Assembly: GCA_013397075.1 (NCBI GenBank)
Contig: VWZS01004853.1
Coordinates: 124,001 to 188,000 of the forward strand
DNA length: 64,000 bases
From: Rhabdornis inornatus
Taxonomy: Eukaryota > Chordata > Aves > Passeriformes > Rhabdornithidae
Reading direction: 5' to 3'
The notes under the pieces are model-generated. The model was not told the origin of the DNA. It searched no databases and was given only the letters and a program-made list of their open reading frames with translations. Shown here in pieces: positions 11,401 through 26,400 of the stretch; position 1 is the first letter of the stretch; each line of letters begins with the position of its first letter. A program made the position numbers and the translations under genes.

Positions 11401-14400
11401 TCAAGATACTTACAAATTGGTCACTTTCTTGTAGTTATTGTACATGTTCTTTCCTTGATTATGATTAACATAATTCATGATTTTGCCTAATGTATTGATT
11501 TTGAAAATGTTAATAAATTCTTTGATCCTCCTTCACAACACTGATTCTGGTTAGCTATGAGTGACAGTTATGAAGCTTATTCATAAAATACGTAAACCAG
11601 CATGAAGTCAAAACGGTTTAGCTGCTTGGATTGTTTTTAAGGGTCATTTTGTTCTTACAACATCTTTCACACCTTTCTGTTGCTCGTTGGGTTCTGTATA
11701 TTTTTCATCTAACATGATTGCAGTTCTTTTGCAATATTTGCCTTGATTTTTGTTTTGTGGTTTATTTTGCTTATGCAGGCTGCTTGTGCTTTTGTTTTTA
11801 AAGCTTTTAAAAAAAACTCCTTACAATCTAGGAGTTGCCTTTTTCTGGCATAATGTCCATTGCTGGTAGTGGATGTATTAAAACTATAAATGCCAGTGAG
11901 TTTAACTGGTAGTTGCTGAGCATGCATTTTATATTTTACTTAGATTTGTTAACCACTAACACCTTAACACATTTACTGTAAGGCTCTATTCAGCAGAAAT
12001 TCCACATACGAATTTCTGCAATTCAGAATTTGCAGTGTTATGATGCTATGCCATCAATGAGTTCTTTAGGATATTTTATGCCTTGGTTTAGTTTGGCACA
12101 CCAAATACTATCAAATTTTTTGGGTGCCTGCCTTGTTCAGAAACTCTGTTGACCTTAATCTTGAAAAATACACACCCACTGTCCTCGTGTGTCTTATGAA
12201 TTAATGTGTTCCTTTGTTTCTGAAGCTAATGAAATGCATGCACTCTGTAATAAGTAATCTCATTAATTTATAAATCTGAATTTCACAACAGTTTAGTCTT
12301 TAAGATTTCCCCTCCCCCATTTTATTTCCTGATTTTCTAATGACTAAAATTATTTTATTTGGAGTTACTTAAATATGTAAAATCAAATAAGAAATTCTGA
12401 ATCCATTACCTCTAGTTTTCTTGTTATCAATAAAGTGATTTTGAGAGTTACTAGGAGATACTTAGAGCACTAATAGGATTCATCTACCCCTACTGTATTT
12501 GTTGAAATTAACAAATTAGGAATTGAAATAATGATAACACTTAGAGTCTGTCACAGGGATATTCTATGAGGAGCACAGGCGTGCTAGCAAGACACCAAGA
12601 AGTAATGTAGGTCATGGATTCATGATGCTCTCTTTATTCCCTGGAGACTGCCCAGTGCAAACTCTTACTGAGCCATGATCTCACTTTGGTGGCTGAAATG
12701 AACCATTTCCCATTTGCCATGGCGTGAAAGCTCACACCTTTGCAGTGGTCTCACAGTACCTCATGCAGTTTGTTCATACCCTGCGTTACCTTCTGGAGCT
12801 CCATTAAATTTGATAGTGCTTCCTGAGAGTGCTCTGAATCCTAAACCTGGCAGTATTTATGGTCTTTGTAAACTCTCTGTGCTGGGCTTCAGTGCGCGTT
12901 GCCTTTAGTTATCCTCAAAGCAGGCTTAGTGTGTGGGGAGAACATCCTAGCCTTGCTGAAAGGAGGAAACCTACTGATCCGGACCAATGCAAATAGCATA
13001 TCCGTGAGTTGGAAGAGTCAGTTTTTAGACCAGGAGTGTATGAAAGGGTTGGTTTTTTTTCTGGTATATGTATAGCTGGCTTTGTCCCACAAAGCTGTTG
13101 GGATGCTGTTTCAGCACTGAGCCCAGCAGGCATTTTTTTACACACTGTAGTGTAGGCAAAATTCTGGATTTGTTCAGCAGACAGTTACGCTGGGTCAGTA
13201 TTGTAAAACACTTTGCTTACTTTTTTTGACTAGTATTTACACAGATTAATTTTAGCAAGTTTGTCAGAAAATTGATAAATTTTTGGATTAATCTGAATTG
13301 TGGTATCTTTACTACCTCTTCTGGAGAGAGGAAGGAACATTTTAAAAAGCTGCAGAAATGGGAGAGAATAGTGTCTGTCATTCTATACCACTGTTGGTTG
13401 GAAAAAGAGGGGGTTTTTTCCTCACAGTTTACCTATAGTGTCTGTTACCACAAAACCTTGAAAGTTGAAAGAACATTTTTTGCCACTATGCAAACTCTTT
13501 TTTTCTACTGAATAGAGTCCTTGCCAGACAGCTATCTGTTGGTTTTGAGCTTTTTTTCATCTAACATGCATGTGCCTTCCATTCTCATGTTTGTTATGTT
13601 TTGCTGTCTCACATTGCTTTATTTAGATGCCATCTAACAACAGTATCAGAAAACAAATAGAAACACTGCAGGTGAGTTAATATGTTGTTGTAACTCAGTG
13701 AAATGTTGCTTTGTCTCATGTAAATACTTTTGATTTTTTTATGTTACTTGTTGTATTTTGTGCTTTCCTTTCTTTGTAAAATTGCTCTTAGTAGTGTTAA
13801 GAAGCAGCAGGACTAAGACTAGCTATTGTTTCAAAGATCTTTTTCTCTTGCCAGGGAGTAAAGGAGAAAGATCAAAAAATTGTCTAATACCAAGTTTTCC
13901 TTGAGGGTGAAAGTGTGGCTTTGTGAGATTGCTTATTAATATCACAGCTGGTTTCCCTGAGCAGCAGTGCATGTTTCCACTGGAAATAACTACCTATTCA
14001 GATGTATGGGTTTTTCTGTTTCTTCATTTCAAAGTGTCTTGCATGTGAGCAAACTGAAAACATTTTCACAGTAAAAAATATGAAACTGATTTACTGTAAC
14101 AGCTTGTAGTGCACTAACTTGAAAGAATTTTACACTGTTGGTTTTGCAGGTTTTAAAAAGTAGAAATTGTTTTAGTTCAGAACAGAAGAAAAGTTTAACA
14201 TCAGTATTAAAAAGTACTTTCTTCAGTAAGTGACTACATTTGACTAACATGGAAAAAATGGTATTTTGTTTCTTGCCATCATTGAGATTTGTTTCATTGA
14301 CTCATTTTAATGTGTCATGTAAAACCACCGTAATTTGCTCTTACATTTTTGTTTTTGTAACAGATGCTGTACCTGACAACTTTTTTCATAGTCTGCTGAT

Positions 14401-17400
14401 TCCATAATTTATGTTAAAAGTTTTAGGATTTTAAACTAAACTATGTTTGAAAAAAAAAAAACACATATAGAGTACTTCAAAATCTGACAGACATCATTTA
14501 AAAAAGACTAAAATTCAGCCAGGTTGTTGAATTACATAGCCGTCTATTCCTTATTCTAGTTGCTCTAATGTCTAAGAGAAAATAAATACTGTCATCTTAA
14601 CACCAGGTGTACATGAAGTGTGCTGTGATTCAAAACCCAAAAGCAATTTTCTTCTAGCATATTAGTTTAGTTCTTCATTATAGGAAGGGATAATGAAAAT
14701 TTTCAATGCTTAAAGTAATAAAAGTACTGCAGGATTTATTTTGTAATTCTTTTTAAAAGATGAATGCCTCTTTTATATGCTCCCTTTTTTCTTTATAACA
14801 AGCAAGCTTTGTCATAACTACTCAGAAGTAGCTCTATTGGATGATACACCTGCTAACAGATGGAACATTGTTTACACATTATTAAAATATCTGCTACCTC
14901 TACCATTTTTTATTTGATGATTGAAAGCCAACAATAATTTTCTGTTTACTTCCAGACCTGTAAATTAAGCTCCCCTGTAGAATATCAGAAATTAGAAAAT
15001 TGAAGCGTTACTCAGTTTCAGATGCATTTCAGACAGACTTTGATAATACTTGTACCGATGACTTCCCCAACCTTCTTTGACAATCAGTAATTGTTGGCCT
15101 GTAAATTAAATTCAATGAGTGATAATATTGTGGGGGTTTTGCTGTTTAAGCTGAAGAGAATCTAAGCTATCACAGTCTCACCCTCTGCTATAGTTACGTT
15201 TGCTTTTCTTCGTCACAGCAGTGCTGCAGGTAAATTAACTGAACAGTGAGACATTTATCAGAGTGAAGAATAACCAGGGACAGGTGTAACTTCTTACTAG
15301 ATAGATTTTGTCCAGATCACTTTCCTAAATTTACCCACTGCCTGGTTACAGGTGCTAATTCAGAGGTGATGGCAACACACATTGGTGTATGAAGGGAGGA
15401 TAGAACAGCATTATCACTCTAGGTTAAGTCATTCCCTGTAATATTCTGGTAGTCAGTCTTGTGTGTTACTTGTCTGTACTACTTTGAAATACCACTTCTG
15501 CTTCTGTGATTCTGTGATAGGCTTTTAGCCTTTCTTAAAATAAGATGCTGCCAAAACCAATAGTATTGACCCACATGTGTTAAAGCCACCAAAATTACTC
15601 TCCTTTGTGTATGTAGCCTTTTACACAGACATGGACATTAAGTTATTTTGATCAGCTTCTGGGTGCAAGTTGGACTTTCTTACTGCAAGAATCAATGTAG
15701 AGGGAGCATTGAGGTTTGTAGGGGAGAGAACCATGAATGAGGCCATCTCTTTTTGAACAGTAGGTTTTAGTTCCACTTACACCCTTTGTGAATTTGCACT
15801 CCATTTATCCTGGAATGAAAAGTTATCTGCTATTTTGACTCACTGGCTTGTGGCACAAAATATGAAATTAATTATGTTCAAGTCATCATGTAGGTATGTC
15901 TTGAAATAGAGAGACTTCACTGGAGATGGGGAAGGTGTTGTTTTGGGCTTCTGTTTTTTGCTTTTTTGTTGGTTTTGTTTGGGTTTGTTAGTTTGCATTG
16001 GGATAATGCCTAAAAAGTTGATGGCTGGGAATCATTTATTATATTCAGAAGTTTATACTTAATGGCCAAATCTAGGAATCTTGCTGGACACTTCTAGATT
16101 GTAAGTACTCCAAGAATCCCTATTTGGAAAGAAGGTTTCTGGAGCTGGAACAAAGAATGTTAGTTACTTACTGTTTTACACAGTTTAAGAGCTTGGGAGG
16201 AGCAAGCTAACCTCATGGTAGCAGCTTTAAGACAAAAATAATTCTGTGTACAGTACATAATTTAAACTGAATTGTGCTGCTAGATTTTATATTAATTCAA
16301 GAAGTGGTAGCATAATTGTTACAATAAAAATTAATTGGAAGTGGACAAACACTAATGCAGCCTGCAGGAGGTGTCTGTGTTGTGTGAAGCCACACCCAGA
16401 GATGCATCCTTGTGTGCCTGCCTGGTTTTGCATTCTTTTCTTCTGCACCTGCTACTGTCTGCTGTCACAGACTGAGTGATGGAATGAGACCTTGTACCTG
16501 ATCCAAAGCAGCTACTCCAATGTTTTAGACAAACTGTAAATTAGTTTGCTATGAAGTAGGTATTTGTTACCAATGGCTTTCTGAGAAAAGTTCTTGAAAG
16601 CAATATACTCTTGGTATGTTCATCTCAAGAGGAATATCTGCCTTTTAGTTACTGCACTGCCCTCAGAGTTAGAGATATGTAAAATGAGCTGGAGGTACTA
16701 ATTAAAAATTTAGGAAATATTGGAAATATGCAATACAGTCTTGTTTTTATGAAAAAATGTCAAAAAAGTGTAGTCAGTATTATACCCATCTGCTTTAATT
16801 TAAAAAAAATATTTTCAAAAGTAAATAAACATTATAATAGAATTTTGTCAATGTCTCACAGGCAACAATAACTGCATTTCTAAATTTGTTTTACAGAATA
16901 AAGATCCCAAAATGTCCCGAGTTGCACTGGAATCATTGTATAGGTTATTGTGGGTTTATGTTATTAGAATTAAATGTGAAAGCAACACTGTAACTCAAAG
17001 GTAAGTTGATTATACAAAGTATTCTAAACTGATGATGGAGATTTTATTCCCTCGTAGTGAAGATTGTGAAGATATCAGAAGAGATCTTGAAGCCAGCTCA
17101 GGGATAGTTTAGTCAAGTAAACAGGGGACCAAACATTTTGTCTTAATAGAGAAAACCAAAAGCCCTTGAGTATTTTGATGGAAAGAAGGAATAGAGTCTA
17201 GAATTGTCTGCAGGGATAGAATAAGGCAGAGAGATAAGCAGGAAATTTATTAGAGTTAAAAGGCACCAATGGTGACAGAACAAATTGGGTATGAAGTATC
17301 CATCACTAAGTATGGACTGGAAATGAAAAGGTTTTCTTTGTAATTGTGTATGATGAGAATTTGAAATAGTCATTCAGATTTTGCCCCTTCTCCTGACTAT

Positions 17401-20400
17401 TAGTAACTGGCTTGAAACAGGGTATTTTTTACTTCATAGAGGAACCCATGATCCTCTTGCCTGGGACAACTGGGGCTGTGCTTCCTGTACATGGTCCTAC
17501 CTGTCACAGGCTTCTGTATTATTTCATAGTAGCCCCCCACACATACACTTCCAGAACTGTAACATCTATGCTGTTATAAGGAACTAGTTTTAAAAGACCT
17601 TTTTATTTCTTTTTGTTTCTAAATTCTTGTAGCCGTCTCATGAGCATTGTTTCAGCACTTTTCCCAAAAGGTTCGCGTAGCGTGGTCCCACGAGACACAC
17701 CTCTGAATATATTTGTGAAGATTATTCAGTTCATTGCTCAGGTAAGAATACATCTAGGTAGAGCTGTAATAGTAGGATGAACATTATTTGGAAGAAATGT
17801 AAATTTAAGGTTTGTTTTTGAAATATTTGTGCTAAATTAGTGGTCTCATATCTTGAGTAGAATTTCTCCAAATATGTATAACAAATGAAAGAATTCATTC
17901 TCTTTCTAGTAGTGGCAAAACTGGTATTTTTTTAAGCTTCAAAAACTGTTGTGTACAAACATTGTGATGATTAGTATTTACATTTGTATTGCACTATTGG
18001 GGGCTGTGTGTGTATATATGTATTTATGTAGTACACTAATATAATTACTATATCCATTATGATATTTTTATACGGAACAAAGCATTAGAACTGTAATACC
18101 TACTTATATTTAGCCTGGAGACTGGCCTCTATAGACAGAAATACTATGCAATAAATGCAGTAGTGTGTCGTTGGCATTGCATTATGATTTATATTATTTT
18201 AGGTGCTTCTCTTGTCCTAATATCAAAATGCAAGATACCATCTCACAAGATGAACTCTCATTGATCTTTAACCTTATAAATTAGACACATCTTTTCCTGT
18301 CTTAGAAACAGCTTGTCTGTGCTTCAGCTTCCAAAATCATTTGCTTTTGGTCATATACAGGGGTGGGGCAGGATACACAACTCATCACTGATTATATTGT
18401 TTTGTATTTATAGTGTAATATTTTTTTATTCCTTAGGGCTTCTCTATATATTTTTTGTTTTCTATAACAGCTCTTATCTGTAGAAATGCATTTGATCTGA
18501 GATGAATTGCCTGGGAGTTTTTTCAGAAGAAATGATTCAACCACATCAAGGGATGAGCTGTGTTGAATTGTACTAGATTTAAAAAAAAAAAAAAAAAGTC
18601 ATAAGAATAAGGAGGAAAAAAGAAATATTTTCTAAACTTTTTTTTTAATTTTTAAGACATGATACCCTGTAGCTGTGCGAAGCCAAGAAATTATGCATAC
18701 TAACAGAAAAGAGATGATCAGACTAATATATTTTCCTTTATAGGAACGTTTGGATTTTGCAATGAAAGAAATAATATTTGATCTTCTCAGTGTCGGAAAA
18801 TCACCTAAAACCTTCACTATTAATCCAGAGGTAATAAAAGCTCATTACTTGCATGCCATGAGAACAGGGCATTGGGGGATTTTTGGTGGGGAGTAGTTAA
18901 CTATGTTTGAGCCAGGTTTAAAACAGATAAAGTATCTGGAGGAGTGTTCTGCTATTGCTAAAGAACTAATTGTTTTTGTGCACAGTTGCTGTTTGATTTT
19001 AGGTGAGCAGGACAGCATCAGTTCTACAGTTAACACTCACTTCAACAATAATTTCAGGAAGTATGGGTTTTTGTTACAGTGTAACTGTACAGCATTTTTT
19101 AGGAAAGTCATACCTAGCTCTTGAAGACCCAGTCTAACGGATGGGATGTTTAAGCAATGTCTGTCTTCAGCGTGTTGCTCTAGGGGTTCGTATCAAGTCC
19201 TTGAGTGCTCAGTACTATAAAATATTCTGTATCTTAGCCTGGGCCAAGTCAGTTCACTTGAATCAGAGTGTGGTGCATCACAGAAAGCTTAAACATTATT
19301 CTTGTTACTTTCATTACCCTAATATGTAATATTTAAATAAGGTCTGTCCTGCTCGAACCGTATTGCTGTCTGTTTAAAAGAGAGGAAAACCACAATTTGT
19401 ATTTTGTCTCTGTGTTACATCAATATTGTAATTTCTTCTGTTTTTTCTCTCCTTTTTTTGTCCCTTTTTTGTTCTTGAAGAGGATGAATATTGGCCTCAG
19501 AGTCTTCCTTGTAATAGCAGATAGCTTGCAGCAAAAAGATGGTGAACCACCAATGCCAACGACAGGAGTTGTTCTTCCTTCAGGAAATACTCTACGTGTG
19601 AAGAAAATTTTTCTTAATAAAACACTGACAGATGAGGAAGCAAAAGTTATAGGTATGTTGTATTCTCTTGTAAGCTGGCATTTCAATATGTATGTATATA
19701 TTCCCAGTTATTCTCAAGCAGTACATTAGTGTAACTTTATTTATATATTTATTTTGTTAGCAGAACTGCTTTGATTTATTAGAGAGGGCTGCTAAACAAT
19801 ATTGACCCTCTAGTGTCTCAGACTAAATCTAGGTCTTTTCTTGAAGAAATCTAGGTCTTTTCTGTCTTTTCTTGAACCTAGGTCTTTTCTTTCTAGGTCT
19901 TTTCTTTTTCTTTCCTTTTTTTTGCATTGGAAAATAAGCACAAAGAAGCCTGAGTGCAGTTAGTGTGGTAAATAGCATGGCAAGTTTTTTCCCCTTGATG
20001 TCACTCTAAAATGTCCCAAATGTCTCACAGCTGAGTGGAGTAAGACAGTCTTGATCCCTGTGCCCTGCTGATCTTCTGTGCATGAGGTAGTCATCTTCAA
20101 AGGACTGTTTCAACATGTTAAATTTAAACTAGAACTAAAAAGCTTGGGATTGAGAAAACAAAGAAGCAACTAATGGTTACTTCATTGCTTTTGTTTTTTC
20201 TGAAGGAAACTTCTACTTTTGTATAATATCTCATATTTATATATTTATAGATATGTATTTCATATATGCATGCGTTTGTTTTGACACATAAAGTATGTAT
20301 TTCATGTCATCTGTGCAATAAGAAATTTGTCCTAAGCTGAGTAAGTGGCAGATATTTTAATAAAAATATGAAAAAAGATTATGGAACTCTTTGATTTTTC

Positions 20401-23400
20401 AGGAATGTCCATATACTATCCTCAAGTCAGAAAAGCACTGGATAGCATTCTTAGGCATTTGGACAAAGAAGTTGGAAGGCCCATGTGCATGACTAGCGTG
20501 CAGATGTCTAATAAAGAACCAGAAGATATGATTACGTATGTACTGAATTGAAGCATTTTTGCTGTCACAGTAGCATCACATTATTTTTATGCTCTAATGT
20601 TACAGATGCCATAAGTAATTTGTTATAGTTGTGGGTTTTTTACTGGACTATTAAGTAAATGCTAGTTTCATTAATTATTGATAAAAATGTTTGTTACTGC
20701 CTTAGTTGTGGCATGAAATTGAAAATATGTTTCTAGTGTACTGAAGTAGGTTTTCCTGTTTCTTTGTTGGTTATAAACTGTTTCTGTAGGGGTGAGAGGA
20801 AACCTAAGATAGATTTGTTCAGAACTTGCATTGCTGCTATCCCAAGACTGATTCCAGATGGCATGAGTAGGACTGACCTCATTGAATTGCTTGCAAGGTA
20901 AGAGATATGGAATTCTGCTCTTAGTGGATGTTCTTTTTTAAATGCTGTGTGTGCACGATTGTCAGTGCACTCATTGCAGTGTGAGTTGCTGCATGCAGAC
21001 TCTGTCCTTGCTGCTCCTGCCAACCTTCTGCAGTTGGTCAGGTTTTACTGGCCATGGTAGCAGGAGATAAATTTATCCTGCTGATCATGCAGTTATTTTT
21101 AGAGAGTGTATTTTGAGAAGTAGGAATTTCTGTTGCTTTGGTTTTTTGTACTTGTTTTATCATTTGTTAGTGCTATACTTTTTTTCTTTCTTTTTCTTTC
21201 TCTTGCAAATACTGTAAATTTTTATGAAGTCATTTTTGTTTGGCATTACCAAAATTTGAGACAGGCACCTGGGGGAAGCCTTATTATTTTTCTCTACTAA
21301 CCCTGTTTGGTTTTTCCATTTTTCTGTGATCCAACACTACCCATATTCTTCCATCTCTTGTCTCAGTTTAAGTTGAATGTACCTTATCAGTACTGATAAA
21401 TAGTTGAGAAGATTTTTTTGAATTTTTAATATGAGAATAGTCTGGCACAGAAATACATGACAGCTTATAGCTTTGAAATTATAAATCCATTTTTATATAA
21501 TGTATTAGTTACATATATAAAAAGCTAGTAATAATGTAAGAGAGTAAAATTTTTCTAACACTCTTTTTTCAGTGTTTAAAATAATATAAAAGACTTGTAA
21601 GTATTAAGTAATAATATAACACTGGGGTAGGTGTCTACTACTATAGCAGGCTTAGACGGAATTTTAAGTATACATGCAAAGGATTTTTTGCTGCATTTTC
21701 TCTCATATGCAAAGTAAATCAATCTCCTTTACCTGTAAAACTAATGTGTTGTTTTCGATTTTAATTTGAAGAAAATAGTCTATACATCACAGGGTGCTGG
21801 TCTGCTGATCTCTAAGGTGGTTGCTCAGACGCATGCAGAGACGTACTGTCGGTCTCTCTTGAGCAAAGTTTATTTGCATTAAGTTTTGTGAAACCTTGCA
21901 TTATTTTGCTGTAGTGGAAGTGCCTTCTGTTACTTGCCAGTTTCAGGTTTATTCAGTGCAGAAAGTGAATCTCTGTGGAACTGTTCTACGTTGTACAGTA
22001 AAGAGGGAAGAGTAATTACCAAACTTTAAATGATAAAGGCTGGTTAAGAGTATGCCTATCTAGGGTGATGATACCAGTATTTTTTCTAAACAGGCTGACA
22101 ATTCATATGGATGAAGAACTTCGTGCCTTGGCTTTCAATACACTCCAAGCATTAATGCTTGATTTTCCAGATTGGCGGGAAGATGTTCTTTCAGGATTTG
22201 TATATTTTATTGTGCGTGAAGTGACTGACATCCACCCAACGCTTCTTGACAATGCAGTAAAAATGTTAGTGCAGCTCATAAATCAGTGGAAACAAGCAGC
22301 CCAAATGCACAATAAAACCCAAGATTCTCAGGTATATCTATATAAGGTCCTTTGATTTTAAAACATATTTGGCATCTACATACAAACTTAGTAGTGGGCT
22401 TTACTGGTTTTGTTAAGTAATAAAAATTCAGCTAAATTTCTTACAGTGCTTGAAGACTTATTTTAAATCAACATTTTTATCAAAACAAAATTAGTCTCAA
22501 ATTATTAAGTATTACCTAAACACTATTTCATGACCACATTTTGCTTACATTGTAGGTCATCATGTGTAACTAGAAATATGTAGGAATTATTAAACAGTAG
22601 AACTAAACCCACCATTTTGTAATAGCCAATAGAAAGGGTTCAAATTATTTAATATCATAATCTTTTACAAAAGAGTATTGCTTGAGGTTTTTAAAATTTT
22701 GCTCTCATTGCATCATCTTGTGAGAAAGTAAAATAAAGATGTTCTTGTGGTGTTTGTTTGCACTAAATTCAGAGAGGCCATAAAAAATGAAGTGACTAAT
22801 ATTATGTCATTCTCATAATGCAAAATTTGACTAGTAGCCAAAAATCTAAATATTTTATGATTAAATCTGCCATCGCCAATAATGGAACTGTATCTTGGTT
22901 GTGTTTATTTTTTCTTCATTTGCTTAACTTCTATGATGTTTTTCTTAGCGTGGTGTATCCAATGGGGCTGCCCATACCCTTCCCCTGGAGAGGACCCTTT
23001 ATTCCAGTGTATTTCATGTGGTGGAAGGCTTTGCTTTGGTCATCCTTTGCAGCACAAGGCCTGCCACCAGGAGATTAGCTGTCAGTGTTCTCAGAGAAAT
23101 AAGGGCCTTGTTCACACTTCTAGAAATTTCAAAGGTGAGAGTTGATGACCCATTAGTAGGCTGCCTGGTGAAACTGCTTTTATTTGGACATTCTTTGAGC
23201 TTTGTATGCTTTGTGTTTTGTAGAGTGATGATGAGTTGGCTATAGATGTAATGGACAGACTAAGTGCTACTATCCTGGAGAGTTTCATACATCTCACGGG
23301 GGCTGACCAGGTAGGACAGTTTTTAATGTAAAGTTGCTTGTAAGGTGAGGTAATTGTGCAAAGCTATCCTAAATAAATAGTATATATTTCAAATGATAAT

Positions 23401-26400
23401 GTCACTATGTTCATGCTAATTTTATCAGCAAATTATCAGCAGGAACAAAAATCTGAGGAATGTTGTGAGGTTGAGACCACTATTGTAAACTTTCTGGTTG
23501 TTATCACCACCATATAAACAGAGAGCTGTGTCTTCATCTGTTTGTTCTCATCTTGCTCACAGACTGCAATTTCTTAAAAGCAAAGGGCACTGCTTTTTTC
23601 TGCAGTAATATAGTGTCATAACAATCAATGTGCCCTTTATCCAAGATGAAAGCTGTAATAACTGTCAGTGAATAACAACTGAATTCCATACTTAGGTATT
23701 TACCATAAACTCCTAAGAATCAAGGAAACGTCTGATTTTAGGATTAGAAAACAAGTTGGAATTCAGTAGTGAGGCTTTTAGAGTACAAATCTTTTGGAAT
23801 AATTAAATCATTATGCATGAAAGGGTCTTTTTCTAGGATTTGCTATTTCCTAAAACTGGTTTGTTCAGAAACAATGTGTTTATAGCTGTTCACATTAAGA
23901 ACTTCTGTAAAAAGCCCCGTTGATTACTTTCTTATCTGTTCCAGGTGTGGTTTTGACACTGATACTTTATTAGATATATAACAAAAGAGATTGTTTCTTA
24001 AAATGCATGGATATTAAATATTGCCTCATTGTCTTTTCTATGCACACAGACAACTTTACTGTACTGTCCCAGTTCAATAGATTTACAAACTCTGGCTGAC
24101 TGGAATTCCTCCCCAATCAGCCACCAGTTTGATGTGGTCAGTCCTTCACATATTTGGATATTTGCACATGTGACTCAAGGCCAAGATCCATGGATTATAA
24201 GCCTCTCAAGTTTCATGAAGCAGGAAAATCTTCCAAAACACTGCCCAACAGCTGTAAGCTATGCCTGGACATTTGCTTATACAAGACTTCAGCTGCTGTC
24301 TCCACAAGTGGATATCAAGTAAGTTGATTTCTGAAGTAAATACAGTACATTATATTGAGTGTTTTTTCAAAATTTATCATCACTGTAGTGTCATTATTGT
24401 TTCAGTGAGGTAGCATATAAATTCTTGATATTGTCTGTGGATTTAATTCAGCTTTATATAACAAATTAAAGCAGATTTATCTGCATAAAATATAATCTGC
24501 AGTAAACATTAATTTATGAATGCCTTTGGCCATATTGTGGTTCAGTAGAATTTAATATAAAAGCATGCATTATTGATGTACAAGTCTGCTCTGAATAACT
24601 TATTCAGAGTTTACTATGTTAACAATTTGGGAAGCAATGGCATATGCATAATTGAAAAATAAATACAGTAGAAAACCAAAGTAAAGTGTGGTAATCTTCA
24701 CTTACTCTACTGAGCTCTTCTCTTTCTCTTTTTTAATAGCAGCCCTATCAATGCAAAGAAAGTAAATACTACTACAAGCAGTGACTCCTATATTGGGCTC
24801 TGGAGAAACTACCTGATTCTTTGCTGCAGTGCAGCATCTTCTTCAAACTCCTCCACTTCCACAGGCTCTGTGAGATGTTCCCCTCCTGAGACGCTGGCGT
24901 CTACCCCAGACAGTGGTTACAGCATTGATTCAAGAGTAAGTTCTCCTAATGCTTACTGTAAATAAGTGTACATCTTATTGGAAATAGGAACACCAGAGGT
25001 GTTCTATAAAACTATCGTGGTTAGAAACTGGTATCATTTGTCTGAAAATGTTTTTAGGATACATTTGTTTTTCATTTATTTCAAATACTGTTTTAGTTTG
25101 CTTTTCCCAATCTATGCTGTGTATGTTTTTAAAGCAAATCTAGTCGCGTAATGAAAACATTTACCCAATCTCAAAGTCTTATCTAGCAGTAACAAGGAAA
25201 TGCTTTGTTTGCTGTTAAAGGAGTGGTTTTGCTGTCATTAGACTTCCGTAGTTCTGAGCAAATAGCCTCTCACTTCAATAACTGAGACAGGGACCTATTC
25301 AGGCATGATGCATCTTGTTATATTTTCCCAATTGCAGATGCTTTTCTGTCTGCCTTGCTTCAAATCATCTGCAGATTATGGTTTTTCCCCTCTTTTTTGC
25401 TTGTTTTTGTTCATATCCTTTTCAGCTTCCTGTAAAAGGTACAGTAGATGTGAAGATAATTAATGATCTATGCAGCAGAGTTTTGGCAAAAGCTGCCTGT
25501 TTCACTTTTTTGTTACCAAGATAACTTTCCCTAAGTCTGAGAAACTGTAGACTGAAAGCTTTGTTCTCTCTGAGAACCACTTGGGAGTCTAAGGAGTTGG
25601 GTACCAGAAATCTACTTCTTCCCCAAGGAGGCCAGATATATTAACGTGAAAGCATCTGTATACCATGTTGTGTAATTCGTTGTCATCTGACTATGAAAAT
25701 TCAGTAATGCAAGAAATAGTTAATACTACTTTACTATTTCGGAAAATCTTCTCCATGTCAAAGATAAATTTCGCTTCTATCATTTTGAGTCACTGGTCCA
25801 GTGTGGGAAGACTGTGAAATTACAGCAGATGTTTTCATGTCACCACCTTGTGGTAACTACTTCATTGTGTTTTATTCTGGTTTTCTTCTTAGATTATTGG
25901 CATTCCATCCCCTTCCTCCCTGTTTAAGCACATAGTTCCAATGATGCGCTCTGAGAGCATGGAAATTACAGAATCTCTTGTCCTGGGACTTGGCAGGACC
26001 AACCCAGGAGCTTTTAGGTAACTGTTGTGTTTCATCTGTTTCTATGCTAATTGGTTACAAAGGTGGGCAATTGGAGTTCTTTTTTTAATTTATTTATTTT
26101 TCTTTCTTTTAAGAGTTTTTAAAAAGCTGTCACAACTAATTCTCATTGTCTTTTCTAGCGTTTAGAGGCACGACAGAGATGGTAAGAATTTTATGTAGAG
26201 GTCAGGCCTGCATAAAGAAAAAGAAGTTAGTAGGAAGAATAAACAGCTTATTGGTATTAAAAGCTGCCCTTATTTGAAAGAACAGATTGTGTAAACTAAT
26301 AACATTTGAAATGTTAATTAGAATCAAGTTTGTAGGAGTTGATAAGCTCTCCTTACTGGTATTGCCAATTGCTCTTTCTGAGGATGAATGAAGAGAGAAC

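Noticed and set aside
15500..15525. TTCTGTGATTCTGTGATAGG resembling the CR1 terminal repeat
   Set aside because: The preceding 200 nt do not show CR1 3'-UTR phrases, so similarity is limited to the short tail.
18581..18597. A17 run as a retrogene poly(A) tail
   Set aside because: No processed coding sequence or SINE-like body lies upstream and no target duplication was seen.
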